Origin: Saccharomycodes ludwigii
Lineage: Eukaryota > Ascomycota > Saccharomycetes > Saccharomycodales > Saccharomycodaceae
Direction: 5' to 3'
Assembly: GCF_020623625.1 (NCBI RefSeq)
Contig: NC_060203.1
Coordinates: forward strand, 1 to 64,000
Length of the DNA: 64,000 nt
Under the pieces are notes generated by a model, which did not search any database, was not told where the DNA came from, and saw only the letters and a list, made by a program, of their open reading frames with translations. Position 1 is the first letter of the stretch, and every line of letters begins with the position of its first letter. Positions 23,274-34,097 of the stretch are shown here, piece after piece. Made by a program: the position numbers and the translations under genes.

Positions 23274-25170
23274 TCCCGTTAATTACCAAAAGTTGTTTTT
23301 CTTTTTGAATTTTTTTGATTTAATTTATACTTGGAAAATTTGAATTATTAAATGTTGAAAATAGAAATTAAAAAAACTAAATACTCAAAAATGTTTCTAT
23401 TTATATAATAATTTTCTTTTTTATATCTATTAAAAATTTAAAATCAATTTGTATCTTAATTTTAGTTTTATTTTTTTAAACGCAAAAAAAATAATTTCCA
23501 TTGTGTTTTAAGATAAAAAAAAAATTCAGATACAATTGATTTTATTTCAATTGTCTGTTTTCACTTACAAAAATCATACAGTAAAATAAATATCATAATG
23601 TAATATTTATATTTTCAATTTTGTATACATTTTTCGATTTTTTAACCAGAACGAATGTAGAATACTTTAATTGTTTTCACTTAAAAAAAATTTTTTTTTA
23701 TTAGGGTTAAATTATTTAGTGTTAATTAAAAAAGGCTTTCAACATGAATAAAAGAATTAAATTGTGTGAGTAAATTTCAATAAAAATCACATATTTACTA
23801 TATATATAATCACTTTGCGGCTTTAATTGTTATTTTACAGTTTATTTTCTTTTTGTTTCTGAAATACCCCAACTTTCTTTTGTGAAAATAGTGTGGTTTT
23901 GACCAATTCGAGAAACATGAAAAGAAAAGTGTTCCATTATATTTATATTGTTAATAATTTTTCAACAAACTTTTTTGTTTTTTTTCTTTTTTGATGATGT
24001 GCCGTTCGTCATTTTCCAAAAATGAAAAAAAAAAATTTTTTTTGTTTTTAAGCGTGAACATTTTATATACGACATAATTTTTTTTTCCTTTTCCATTTTT
24101 CTGTTCTGCATGAAGGAAAAAAAAAAATATTAGACAGACTAAGAAATTAACACACACGGAGATATTTATTTGCGCGCGTAAATTAAATGAAAAAGAAAAA
24201 AAAATCGGATATTATATAGATGAGTATTATGCAAAGAATCGGAATAACTACTAAATTCCCCATCAAACAGTTTAGTGGATTATATCAGAATATAACCAAA
24301 CACTGCTGACAAATAAAAGTTAGACAAGTTCCTATTAAATTATCCCTCTTTAAAAAATTCAGATTTTACAATTATATTATAATTTGTGATAGTAACATAG
24401 CATCTAATAAGTGGCCATGTTGATATTTATTTATAAGTTATTAACGTTCTAAAAACTTGGCAAAAAGAAAATATTGGGGAAAATTGAACTCATATAACTA
24501 AACATATCTTTTCTATTTAGTTTATCATGCATTATATGTGTTTTTAGTACTCTATACTAATTCTTCTTTCCCCTTCTATAATATTTAAATACTTAATATT
24601 ATATATAGAACATTTTGATTGATATATTTTTAATCTCAATGATTCGTCTTTTAGGTAACAATCATACACTTCTTTCTGTTAAACTAAGTTTAATAACCTC
24701 TATTTTTATTAAAAATAAAAAAGTTTTAAAAAAAAACTTGCTATTAAAACAATACTGAGCAAAAATATAAATGCTCATTTAATATATATTTATATTTACC
24801 TATGACTAAGATAATATATATATCATTCCTCGTCGAGATTTTTTTATGATTGTTATTTTTTTATTTAAAAAGACCTAATATATTTCGTTATTATCAGAGC
24901 TTTGAATATTTATAATGATAAATATTTGTTTATAACAATAATAATAATAGCGATTGTATCTATATAAAGCTTATAATTAAAAATAATACTACAAGTCTTT
25001 TTTTTTAAAGCACTGATTTAAAAATAGCAATATAAAATTTGATGTAATGTAACAAAAAACGTTAACTCTTCAACTATTTCCACGGAATTTAAAAATGGGT
25101 CATCTTGAAAATACATAAAAATTTTACAATAAAAAAAAAAAGAAAAAAAAAAAAAAAAAAAAGGAATTTT
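23274..25170. other. Gene-free upstream region of the adhesin
   Basis: About 1.9 kb of AT-rich DNA, no supported gene. As the region upstream of a minus-strand FLO gene it is likely a long promoter, as FLO genes often have. A TTAGGGTT (Tbf1-type) motif lies at 23701-23708. A stretch near 24560-24650 faintly recalls the LTR core seen at 51200, too weakly to call. Confidence 0.45.
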
Positions 25171-25179
25171 TGGATAAAA

Positions 25180-26745
25180 ATTTATATTTCCTAACTCTTT
25201 TTTTACCATATTCAAAGACTTCTTGGTGCTCAAAGTTTTTTTGTTTTGTGATAAAAACCCTAATAAAAATACTTGCAGCTAATTAGCCTTATTCAAAAAA
25301 TGTGCATTAAATGCTACGTAATGGTCATCAGTCCTTAAAGTCCAATAATCATGGATTGTTTGAATAGAATTGTCTTCCATAACCTTCGTGGTAAATCATT
25401 GAATAAACTGATCAACATTAAAGTCAATATTTCAATAATTGAGAACAATATTAAATTCCTTATTCATAGGTGTGAATAATTTTAAAACCGTCCTTTTTTC
25501 ATACTTTTCATTCATTTGTGCTACTAGAGTATGAAATTATGTATATTTACGCGAATACAAAATGGACAAATCGTTACAGCTTTTAGCAAGTTCCTCAAGT
25601 GTTAATTTGCCTGTTCGTCCACTATTTTCAAAAATAGCAACTGGTGAATTTGTATTAACTAGTAATGTTGTTAATTTTTGCGATATAGATTTATCCCTTA
25701 TTTCTTATTTTTTGGCCAGATAAGATGCTGGGTATTTTTTATTATTAACTAAATGCACAAATTTAAGATGGTTTGTTAAGGCGGAATTTGATGGTCCTTT
25801 TCTTTTTAATGAACGTTTAGTATTAAACCCAGGATGTTTACAAGTGAAATAAAATAGATCCTTATTACCAATTAACAATTCAGTTGCCAATTCTTTTTTT
25901 AATGTTGGCTTGAAATCCTGATATGTCCATGTTTCCCATTTACTGTTTAGTGCCGAATGTTTTGGATAACATCTCAAAGCTAGTACTTGTGATTCAGTTA
26001 ACCCAGTATATTCAAATTCAGTGGTATTTTTTTTTCCCTCTTGTTACTGCTAACCAAGGCAGTACTAGTGATGGCAGTGGTGTGAATAGTATCAGTGTTG
26101 TTAACAGAATTATCAACAATGGTTTCTTCCAAATCATTCAAAGGAGCGGTACTAGCATTTGTAATAGCGATTGTTGTCTCAGATACACCTTCGTTGGTGG
26201 CATCAATGTCTTGAAGTGTTTCATAATCTTTCTTAGACTGTGTAACGTTATTTTGTGACATTTCTATCATATACTTTTTCTCTGGACATGATACGTGTTG
26301 TATTAATGAAGCTTTCATTCCAATTTATTTAAAAATTAGTATAGGGAAAAGATTTGGCGTTAAAACAAAAAAAAGGTATTGATAAACCTTGATATTAATT
26401 TTTTTTTTTTTTTAGTGATAAAGCTTTTAACCTATTAATAATGTGAACGAATTTATATAGAGAAAATGAGAAAATGCAAGGTTTTATGACAAAAAATGAG
26501 GAAATACAAAGTTTTTTCATATATTTTGGCAAGGTTATCGTATTTTGTCCGACAAGGGATTAGAAAGGATTACGGAATAAAGAATTGATCATGTTTTGCC
26601 TACACTTTTTATCCGCCCTAAATATTGTTTTATATATTCGCGTGGACGCACTCTTGGTCCACCGGTTTACAAAATTACGTACAATCGGACTATCGCTTCC
26701 ACTTGAGAATTTAAAATGAGAAATTGTCTTCCCATTCTTTTTTGA
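25180..26745 (-). pseudogene. Degraded hAT DNA transposon, copy 1
   Basis: Minus-strand remnants of a hAT transposase. An acidic/Ser-Thr N-terminal frame (25998-26318) is cut from the next frame at a T-run near 26028. The next frame (25705-25977) carries a BED-finger-like segment with NHLKFVH, but with only one of the expected two cysteines. It ends at a stop after YLAKK. Further downstream, near 25270-25380, the catalytic-fold motif HDYWTLRTDDHYVAFNAHF is readable in another frame, which matches the hAT RNase H-like core. The rest of the core and the C-terminal hATC domain are absent. It shares its upstream region and an almost identical 561-bp tract with copy 2. Confidence 0.65.
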
Positions 26746-28078
26746 AAACCCTAAGAATGCCTAAATGTAGATGAAGATAAGGATTATATATATATAATCA
26801 AAAAATTGAATAAACCTTTTAATAAGACGGTTGAAGACATCACGATCGATGTCATATCAAGACATTTAGAAACATTAGATACTACATTTAGTATCGATCA
26901 TGGTCCCCATAAAATGCATGCTAAAAAGACTAAAAATCTACCCACCAGCTTCCTATATGGTAGTGGGAAAGTGGATAACATAAAGTATGGTGGTGAACAG
27001 TAACAAGACATTTCAATGATGTCCCAATACAATGACCCACCATCTGCAAGGACAAGAAGCCAATTATCACAAAAAAAAAGAGCAGCAGGGCCAAAGTGAT
27101 AGTGGTTCAAATAAAAATTGTAGTCATCACCATAGTACTCGAAGTGACAGGACCAAGTGTTAGTGTCAGTTTTCAGATATGTCTAGTGGATTAGAAATAT
27201 GGAATAAATACAGATACCTTGTGTTGCGTGGCGCCGTCAGGTTACCTAAAAGGAAATATCTCATCAGTGGTTCAACCAAATCAAATTAGAGCAATCATAA
27301 ATTTAAGAAAACCTTTTCCTATTATTAATTTTCTTTCTTTTTTTCTTTCTTCCCCCTCAGATAAAATTTAGTCCTTCACGTGGTGTTTATAATCTTAGGA
27401 AATTAAATAAATTATTTATTTTATTATCATTATTATTGTTATTATTATTCTTGGTTCTATTTGTTTCTTTTGATTTTATTTTTCGACAAAAAAGGAAAAA
27501 AAGGGTAGTTGTTTTGTGGTAGGGGTAAAAAAAAAAAAAACACTTTATAAAAATAGTCGAGCCCTAATTGCTGTTGCTGTTTTAATCATATGCAATTTTT
27601 GTTTGTCAGATTAAAGCGTAGTGATTATTACTAATGCAGGATATTGAGCCTAAATCATTAAAGCGTAAAAAAATTATTCTAGACTTTTTTTTTTTTGTTA
27701 TCTCTTCAAAAGCAAGTTCCGTATGATATTCAATATGGAAAGAAACCACATAGTAATAAATGCTTGAGGCATATTAGCTGTATTTTATATTTCTTCTCTT
27801 AAGATCATATCCTTGTTTATAATCCTATTACTAATACTATTTCTTTTCTTCTTTCAATTTCTAAAAAAAAAGCGGTTTTCTTAAGATCACAGCTTTGTTT
27901 ATAATCCTATTTCTTTTTATCATTTTTTTTTCGTTATATAAATAGTACAATACAAAAAATTAATTTAATAGTAGCTCCTTCTGGATTTGCCTTTTTCAAT
28001 ACTTAGCAATGCATACTAGAATTAAAAGCTGGTAATAAATAAAACAAAATCAAATAACCATACAAATATATAGTAATA
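26746..28078. other. Intergenic DNA upstream of the metallothionein
   Basis: A short open stretch at 26806-27100 (NNDPPSARTRSQ-like reading near 27030) looks protein-like but is broken and unassigned. An AGCCCTAA motif is at 27560-27567. A segment with CTTAAGATCA and TTGTTTATAATCCTAT occurs twice, about 82 bp apart (27797-27826 and 27880-27910). A TATATAAATAG box lies at 27935-27945, about 135 bp before the ATG, a plausible core promoter. No convincing copper-factor (Ace1/Amt1) site was found. Confidence 0.45.
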
Positions 28079-28753
28079 ATGTGCGCTAGTAAATGTTGTA
28101 ATACTGAAAAAAATATAAAGACATGTGAATGTTCAAACAAGATAAGCAAAGGTCCTGGATGCGTCTCTGAAGGTAACAAATTCGCTGACTGTGTCTGCGA
28201 AAGTGGTAAATTCGGTTGTGAAGATGGTAAATGTGTCTGCAAATGTGTTTGTAAGAATGGCAAATGTGTTTGTGAAGGTGGTGAATGTGTCTGCAAATGT
28301 GTCTGTAAGGATGGCAAATGTGTTTGTGAAGGTGGTGAATGTGTTTGTGAAGATGGAAAATGTGTCTGCAAATGTGTTTGTGAAGGTGGTGAATGTGTTT
28401 GTGAAGATGGAAAATGTGTCTGCAAATGTGTTTGTAAGGATGGTAAATGTGTTTGTAAGGATGGTAAATGTGTTTGTGAAGATAAAAAATGTGTCTGCAA
28501 ATGTGTTTGTGAAGATAAAAAATGTGTCTGCAAATGTGTTTGTGAAGATGGCAAATGTGTTTGTAAGGATGGAAAATGCGTCTGTAAATGTGTTTGTGAA
28601 GGTGGTGAATGTGTCTGCAAATGTGTCTGTAAGGATGGCAAATGTGTTTGTGAAGATGGAAAATGTGTCTGCAAATGTGTTTGTGAAGGTGGTGAATGTG
28701 TTTGCAAATGTGTTTGTGAAGGTGGTGAATGTGTCTGCAAATGTGTTTGCTAA
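28079..28753 (+). CDS. Giant Cys-rich repeat protein, probable metallothionein
   Basis: A 224-residue protein with 69 cysteines (31%). Residues 1-47 are a non-repeated head with nine cysteines (CC, CEC, CVC). Residues 48-224 consist entirely of 19 modules: eleven of 11 residues (xxxxCVCKCVC) and eight of 7 residues (xxxxCVC), where xxxx is EDGK, KDGK, EGGE, EDKK or KNGK. Aromatic residues are nearly absent and there is no signal peptide. CxC spacing, Lys next to Cys and the lack of hydrophobic core residues are metallothionein hallmarks, and Cu(I) clusters are the likely ligand. Yeast Cup1 has 61 residues and Crs5 69; Cryptococcus CMT2 (about 180) is the nearest size class I know. A secreted EGF-like protein is excluded by the lack of a leader. 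The gene lies between two hAT fossils in direct orientation. Confidence 0.85.
   Translation: MCASKCCNTEKNIKTCECSNKISKGPGCVSEGNKFADCVCESGKFGCEDGKCVCKCVCKNGKCVCEGGECVCKCVCKDGKCVCEGGECVCEDGKCVCKCVCEGGECVCEDGKCVCKCVCKDGKCVCKDGKCVCEDKKCVCKCVCEDKKCVCKCVCEDGKCVCKDGKCVCKCVCEGGECVCKCVCKDGKCVCEDGKCVCKCVCEGGECVCKCVCEGGECVCKCVC
28220..28750 (+). repeat. Modular 21/33-bp coding repeats in the metallothionein gene
   Basis: Nineteen modules of either 21 or 33 bp, built on TGTGTCTGC or TGTGTTTGT codon pairs. Several modules are identical at DNA level, so unequal exchange or slippage probably drives the expansion. Because of the repeat, three other frames also stay open, but they are not genes. Confidence 0.9.
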
Positions 28754-29537
28754 TTTGCAAAAAAAGGTTCAAGGTGGATTTTTTCCCTCCATATCCAGCT
28801 TTATTTCAATATTTTCTTTGTACCCATTTTCTTTGATTTTGCCATTTTGCTTTAAATATAAATCAGTTTTATTTATTAATATAATTTGATCGTTAATGTC
28901 ACATGTTGCTCTTATTTTATGGTTCTGCCGTTAGTCAATGAGTCAGCAACGTTTAATATTATTATTTTCTGCTAATAATTATTAATGGTGGTATTACCTT
29001 TTTTTTTTTTTTTTTTCTCGTCTCTAAAAAATATAAAATAATAATAAGTTTATACCTATGTCTTTATATATCATGGAAAGTGATTTACTCAAATTATTAT
29101 TTGCTCAAATAATCAGTTCTTTATATAAGAGCAGTTTGAAAATATTTTAATATATTTTATTACACCTCAAAGGTATAACCCTAAATAATATATTTGATTT
29201 ACACCCCATTTTGCCTTTGTCTTTTTAAAAAAGCTTTTATTTGTTTCCATGAAATATTGAGTCTATAAAGGAAGTCCGTGATAAAGACGGAAATAATATC
29301 AAATGGAGTTAGGGTGTAGACCGTGCTGTGTTGACCGCAGTTGTGCGCGAGCTAGCAGGCATTCTTAAGAATACGTGGGAAACTCATGACGCGAAAAAAA
29401 AATACCTTTAAAAAATATTAGTAACGAGCAAAAAAATATTAGTAACGAGCAAAACAATACTATAACAACAACAAATCTTGTGTACAATATATATCAAAGT
29501 TATTACTATACAGATAAAGTTGAAATAATAATTTTTC
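28754..29537. other. Gene-free stretch after the metallothionein
   Basis: AT-rich DNA with no credible ORF. A roughly 25-bp direct duplication containing AATATTAGTAACGAGCAAAA lies near 29408-29455. It includes an AACCCTAA word near 29175. Confidence 0.45.
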
Positions 29538-32000
29538 TTAATCTATCAAAAAAAAAATGACTTTATTTGAAATACTAATATTATTATAGCTAATGGCAGC
29601 TTTGTTTTTACTATTAGTGGAAATGGGCAGATTAGTGTTACTAGGAGAAGAGTAAGTCAAATCAGAATTGGAGGTAGAATTAGAAGTTGAATTAGAAGTA
29701 GAATTAGAAGTGGATTCAGAAGTGGAATTGGAAGTATAAGTACATCCAGATATAGAATTTGAAGTCATAAAACTATAATTATTGCCTGTTCCATAAAAAA
29801 ATTCTTTATAAATCGTTTCAAAATTTGAATTTATCGCAGGCAAATTTTCACAGGTATTATTATTCATATCAACAATGTTATTATTAACAAGTGCCGTACT
29901 ATTAAAATTGGTATTATTATTACCATCATCATCGTTACTATTAAATATTGCGACATGGTCCTCCAAATTTGAATTTATTTCACCCATTTCAGCAATCTTA
30001 AAAAAATCATTTAGTAATTTTACAATTATTTCCGATTCATTATCAGAATTACCAAATTCCAGATCAATAAATTTATAACTCGTCGATCCAAGTAAGGAAG
30101 TGGCAACTCTTAGCAAGTCATTGTTATTATACTTACTAGAATATTTCCCAAACTGCGCTTTGAAATCTTTTTCTCAATTACTATGTAAAACTTGAATCTT
30201 TATTAATCTATCAGTGATAGGTTGTAAAAACTTTAGCGAATTCATGAGCGAAACCATAACCAGAGGATAATGAGGTTCATTTTGAGAATAAAATAAAACT
30301 AAGTTTTGCAATATACTGGTTATTTTAAGCAATTCTTTCATAATTTGAAAATCTTTTTCTGTAAAAGCATCAGCCTTAATATCAATCGCTTTATATTCTG
30401 GGAGTACCAAAAACTCCTTTAATCCAAGGGCTCCATTTAAGGCATCATGCAATGAATTCCATCAAACATGGATATCCACTCTTTAGGTAATATCTCCCTC
30501 TTTAATTTTTGTAGAACAATATTTCTAAACATGTGGGTATGTTTAGGTGATCTTTTAAAACAAGTGTGGTGTATATTTATTTGGTTTAAAACATCTAAAA
30601 TATCATCTTTATCATATTCTTCATCATCAAAAGTACATTCCACTTCACCATTTGCTAATATTTCAGGATCAATGCTCTCATATTCTTCCCTTTCGTCACC
30701 TCCAATATTATCTTGATAATATTTGTTTTCTGGCCTTTTTTTCTCTCTCTTTAAAGTTAAACCAAAAAATGATTTTGCAAAATAAAGAAGTACAATATAA
30801 AAAACATCCATTATAGTTAGTTTTGATATCTACAAAGGCATCATCTAAATGAGTGCAAATAAATTTACTTGATTTTATCGCAACCGCAGCATTATCAGAT
30901 GTAAAATAAAGAGAATTCTTGGATAAAAAGCTATATTTCTTGACTATCTGTTTCCAACATTCAAAAGCCTCTTGATGATCAAATTTTTTCTGTGGTCAAA
31001 ACCCTACTAAAAATACCTTCATTTCATTAGCCTTGTTTAAAAAATGTGCATTAAATGCAATATAATGATTACCAGCCTTTGAGATCCAAAAATCATGACA
31101 TATTCCAATAAAATTATCTTCCACGGTGTTCCTAATAAAGTGTTGAATAAATCGTTACAGCTTTTAGCAAGTTCCTCAAGTGTTAATTTGCCTGTTCATC
31201 CACTATTTTCAAAAATAGCAACTGGTGAATTTGTATTAACTAGTAATGTTGTTAATTTTTGCGATATAGATTTATCTCTTATTTCTTATTTTTTGGCCAG
31301 ATAAGATGCTGGGTATTTTTTATTATTAACTAAATGCCCAAATTTAAGATGGTTTGTTAAGGCGGAATTTGATGGTCCTTTTCTTTTTAATGAACGTTTA
31401 GTATTAAACCCAGGATGTTTACAAGTGAAATAAAACAGATCCTCATTACCAATTAACAATTCAGTTGCCAATTCTTTTTTTAATGTTGGCTTGAAATCCT
31501 GATATGTCCATGTTTCCCATTTACTGTTTAGTGCCGAATGTTTTGGATAACATCTCAAAGCTAGTACTTGTGATTCAGTTAACCCAGTATATTCAAATTC
31601 AGTGGTATTTTTTTTTCCCTCTTGTTACTGCTAACCAAGGCAGTACTAGTGATGGCAGTGGTGTGAATAGTATCAGTGTTGTTAACAGAATTATCAACAA
31701 TGGTTTCTTTTAAATGAGTCAAAAAAATAGTATTAACACTTACAACAATGTTTGTTGCTTTAAACAAAATATCATTTGTGGTATTAGTGTTCTAAATTAT
31801 TTCATAGTTTCTCTTGGTCTGTAAAATGTTGTTTTACGACATTTTTATTTACTTTTTTGTTTTTTTTTTGTTTTTTTTTTGTTTTTTTTTTTGTTTTTTT
31901 TTTTTTTTTTCCAAATATGGTTTGTTTTGTGTTAAGGAAATTACTAAAAGAAGAGAGAAAAAATTTAACGCTGAGATGCTAATTTAATAAAAGCAAAACC

Positions 32001-32031
<31 letters not shown>

Positions 32032-32270
32032 TTATTAATAATACAGATGGATTCGTATGGAGAACATGAGGAAATACGAGATTATCGTAGTTTGTCCGAC
32101 AAGCAACCATAAAAAACACGGAACAAATAATTAATGTCCATATTTCCGTACACACCTTGGATCCACGTGATCATATTATTAATTTACCAGCTTGCAAAGA
32201 CACACGTAATTGAACCACTTTTTACACATTTCATTCTTTTCATCTGAAAATTTAAACTGGGAATTTTTGT
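29538..32270 (-). pseudogene. Degraded hAT DNA transposon, copy 2 (longer)
   Basis: Several minus-strand frames together cover most of a hAT transposase, with multiple frameshifts and stops. In order they are an N-terminal Ser/Thr-rich part (31579-31767), a BED-like segment (31286-31558), HDFWISKAGNHYIAFNAHF near 31045-31105 and YFTSDNAAVAIKS near 30870-30915 (the two Asp-containing motifs of the hAT catalytic core). Then come an acidic insertion (30437-30811), an LGLKEFLVLPEY segment (30174-30452) and ATSLLGSTSYKF (near 30080-30110, the usual ATLLDPRYK position). The C-terminal hATC dimerisation domain is missing; the last frame (29538-30116) instead ends in Asn-rich and repeated STSN sequence. 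It has the same orientation as copy 1. Confidence 0.7.
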
Positions 32271-32389
32271 TTTTTTCTTCTGTTTTCCAAAAAAATATTA
32301 AAATCAATTCATTACACACAAAAAAAAAAAAAAAAAAAAAAAGGATATAAATATAAACGTAAATCTGAAACACAGATCACAAACCACTT

Positions 32390-33247
32390 TTACTTTCTAG
32401 CCAAAATATAAAAAGTTCCCCATTCAACTCTTAACTTAGTATCATCAGTCCAACCAAATTCTTCTTTCAACTCGCCAACAAACATATCAGCAATATTTTT
32501 CCCTTCTCCTCCATATTTTTGTTGCCAATTGTGGTAGGCACTCCAACTATACAAATATTTTCTAAAATCAGCCATGGTATAGTCATCTCTAGCAATTTGG
32601 AAAGCAGTCTTTTTGTTACTTTTCATTGGAACATAGTCAATTTTAATCACGTCTGAGAAAAGATCAGTTGGTAACTTAATATCCCTGCAAAAATTCCTCA
32701 AATATGATTTACCAGGCTGTTGCCAGCATGGGCCCATGTACCTATCATCGTCAAAAACAAATTTCTCATAAATTTCGTTTGCCTTTGGATAATCAAGAAA
32801 TCTTGGTTCGACATAAGCCCAAATAGCCAACGTACCATTAGTTTTCAAAACTTTATAAGCTTCCTTGAAGAACTTGTCTGTATCAAACCAATGAATGGCT
32901 TCTGCACAAGTGATTAAATCAACTGAATCTGGTGGAAGAACAGAGCTCAGGTTTTCAGCTTTACAACACAAAAATTTTATAGTTTTGTCAGTGTTTTTTT
33001 GTTCAAATTCTTTTTTTAGTTCGTTAGCTGGTTCTAACATCTTACTTGAAGGATCGGTACCGACAACATGATGGAAGTATTTCAATAAAGGGAAAGTTCC
33101 AATACCAGTACCACAACCAACGTCAACTGCAGTTTCTCTTTCACCCTTATGATATGAAAGAATGGCGTTATATAAAGATTCAGGGTATGTTGGTCTGTTA
33201 TCCTTGTAATGTTTTGAATCAAACTTTTGGTCTGCAAATGTAGACAT
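32390..33247 (-). CDS. TMT1: SAM-dependent carboxyl methyltransferase, TMT1/CRG1 family
   Basis: A 285-residue class I methyltransferase. Motif I is VDVGCGTGIG (41-50), followed by TDPSSKML (64-71) and CAEAIHWFD, the usual post-motif of the trans-aconitate methyltransferase family. The C-terminal WSAYHNW and WGTFYILARK match both S. cerevisiae Tmt1 and Crg1. Tmt1 methylates trans-aconitate and 3-isopropylmalate; Crg1 methylates cantharidin-like diacids. Sequence alone does not separate the two. The perfect Leu3 site upstream (33509-33520) favours the TMT1 role, because 3-isopropylmalate is both the Tmt1 substrate and the Leu3 co-activator. Length matches the family. It is likely cytosolic. 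The hAT fossil lies downstream and THI5 upstream. Confidence 0.85.
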   Translation of the reverse strand: MSTFADQKFDSKHYKDNRPTYPESLYNAILSYHKGERETAVDVGCGTGIGTFPLLKYFHHVVGTDPSSKMLEPANELKKEFEQKNTDKTIKFLCCKAENLSSVLPPDSVDLITCAEAIHWFDTDKFFKEAYKVLKTNGTLAIWAYVEPRFLDYPKANEIYEKFVFDDDRYMGPCWQQPGKSYLRNFCRDIKLPTDLFSDVIKIDYVPMKSNKKTAFQIARDDYTMADFRKYLYSWSAYHNWQQKYGGEGKNIADMFVGELKEEFGWTDDTKLRVEWGTFYILARK

Positions 33248-34097
33248 TTTCTTTTTTTATTTTTTTTTTGAGGTTTTGTTAATATAGTGACAACTATGTA
33301 GTTTTTTTTCCTTAACAAAAGTGTAGGGTTTCAAAGTAGGGGATACATTTCATCAACAATAATCCACAGTAGATATCTTTTGGCCTTACTCCTTTTATAT
33401 AATTAAATTACGAGGAATGGTCTTAAGATACAAAACAAATCTTAAAGTTTAGGAGCGATTATTTTTTTATTTTTAAGGGGTAAGATCAGATTTTCCTTGG
33501 CAGTTTTCGCCGGTACCGGCAGAACAAAAAGGTTCCGTTTGTTTACATAGATATATACCGTTTTATTATCTCAGTAATTCACAATTGTTTGTATAGTTTA
33601 TATGATTTGTTGCCGCGCCACCATGTGATTTGTAGTAGATTTACACTCTAAACAAATAAGCTTGTACCTCTCTCCCCTTTTTAATGTTCATGTACGTCGT
33701 TTATTTTAGAATAAACACACAAGACGAGTACCCCTATATCGGTTGCTATCCGAACAACGCATATCCGTACATTTCGTACTTTTGCTTTTAAAAAGTATAT
33801 TAAAAAAAAATATGATTCTTTCACGTTACTCACATTTTAATACTATTATTTTTTTCATAACAAACGAGGTTATATAAAAAAAGAGGTAATAAATCTAATT
33901 TAATCATAAAAAACAAAAGACTAACAAATTTCTTTTTTTTTTAATATTTTTTTTAGATAAGTGATTTGAAGTGCAAAAAAGAATACACTAGAAATCATTT
34001 CACCGCATTAAAAATCTTGCACAATACTTATTAAGAATGGCAGTTCATTAACACACACGTACATAATATTATATATACCAGTATATAAATCTATATT
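33248..34097. other. Intergenic region, TMT1-like promoter and THI5 3' flank
   Basis: 850 bp without an ORF. Apart from the Leu3 palindrome I see only AT-rich sequence, one CATGTGAT (Cbf1-like) word near 33623 and T-runs. Confidence 0.5.
33509..33520. promoter_or_regulatory. Leu3 binding site (GCCGGTACCGGC)
   Basis: A 12-bp perfect palindrome, identical to the classical Leu3 recognition sequence CCGGTACCGG with its flanking G and C. It lies 262 bp before the ATG of the TMT1-like gene and about 580 bp beyond the 3' end of the THI5 gene, so it can only serve the former. GC-rich palindromes are rare in this AT-rich region, which argues against chance. Confidence 0.7.

Noticed and set aside
24560-24650. 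Possible further LTR remnant
   Set aside because: It shares only a CTTCTTTCCCCTTCTATA-like word with the LTR at 51200, with no ends and no target duplication.
28003-28889. Long open frames on both strands overlapping the metallothionein (His/Pro/Gln-rich, Val/Asn-rich and His/Lys-rich)
   Set aside because: They are by-products of the 21/33-bp repeat, which keeps several frames free of stops. Only the plus frame from 28079 has a sensible unique N-terminus and metallothionein chemistry.
29281-29400. Possible tRNA or small RNA in a locally GC-richer stretch
   Set aside because: No cloverleaf arms or GTTCRANNC box B could be found. No tRNA gene was found anywhere in the window by eye.
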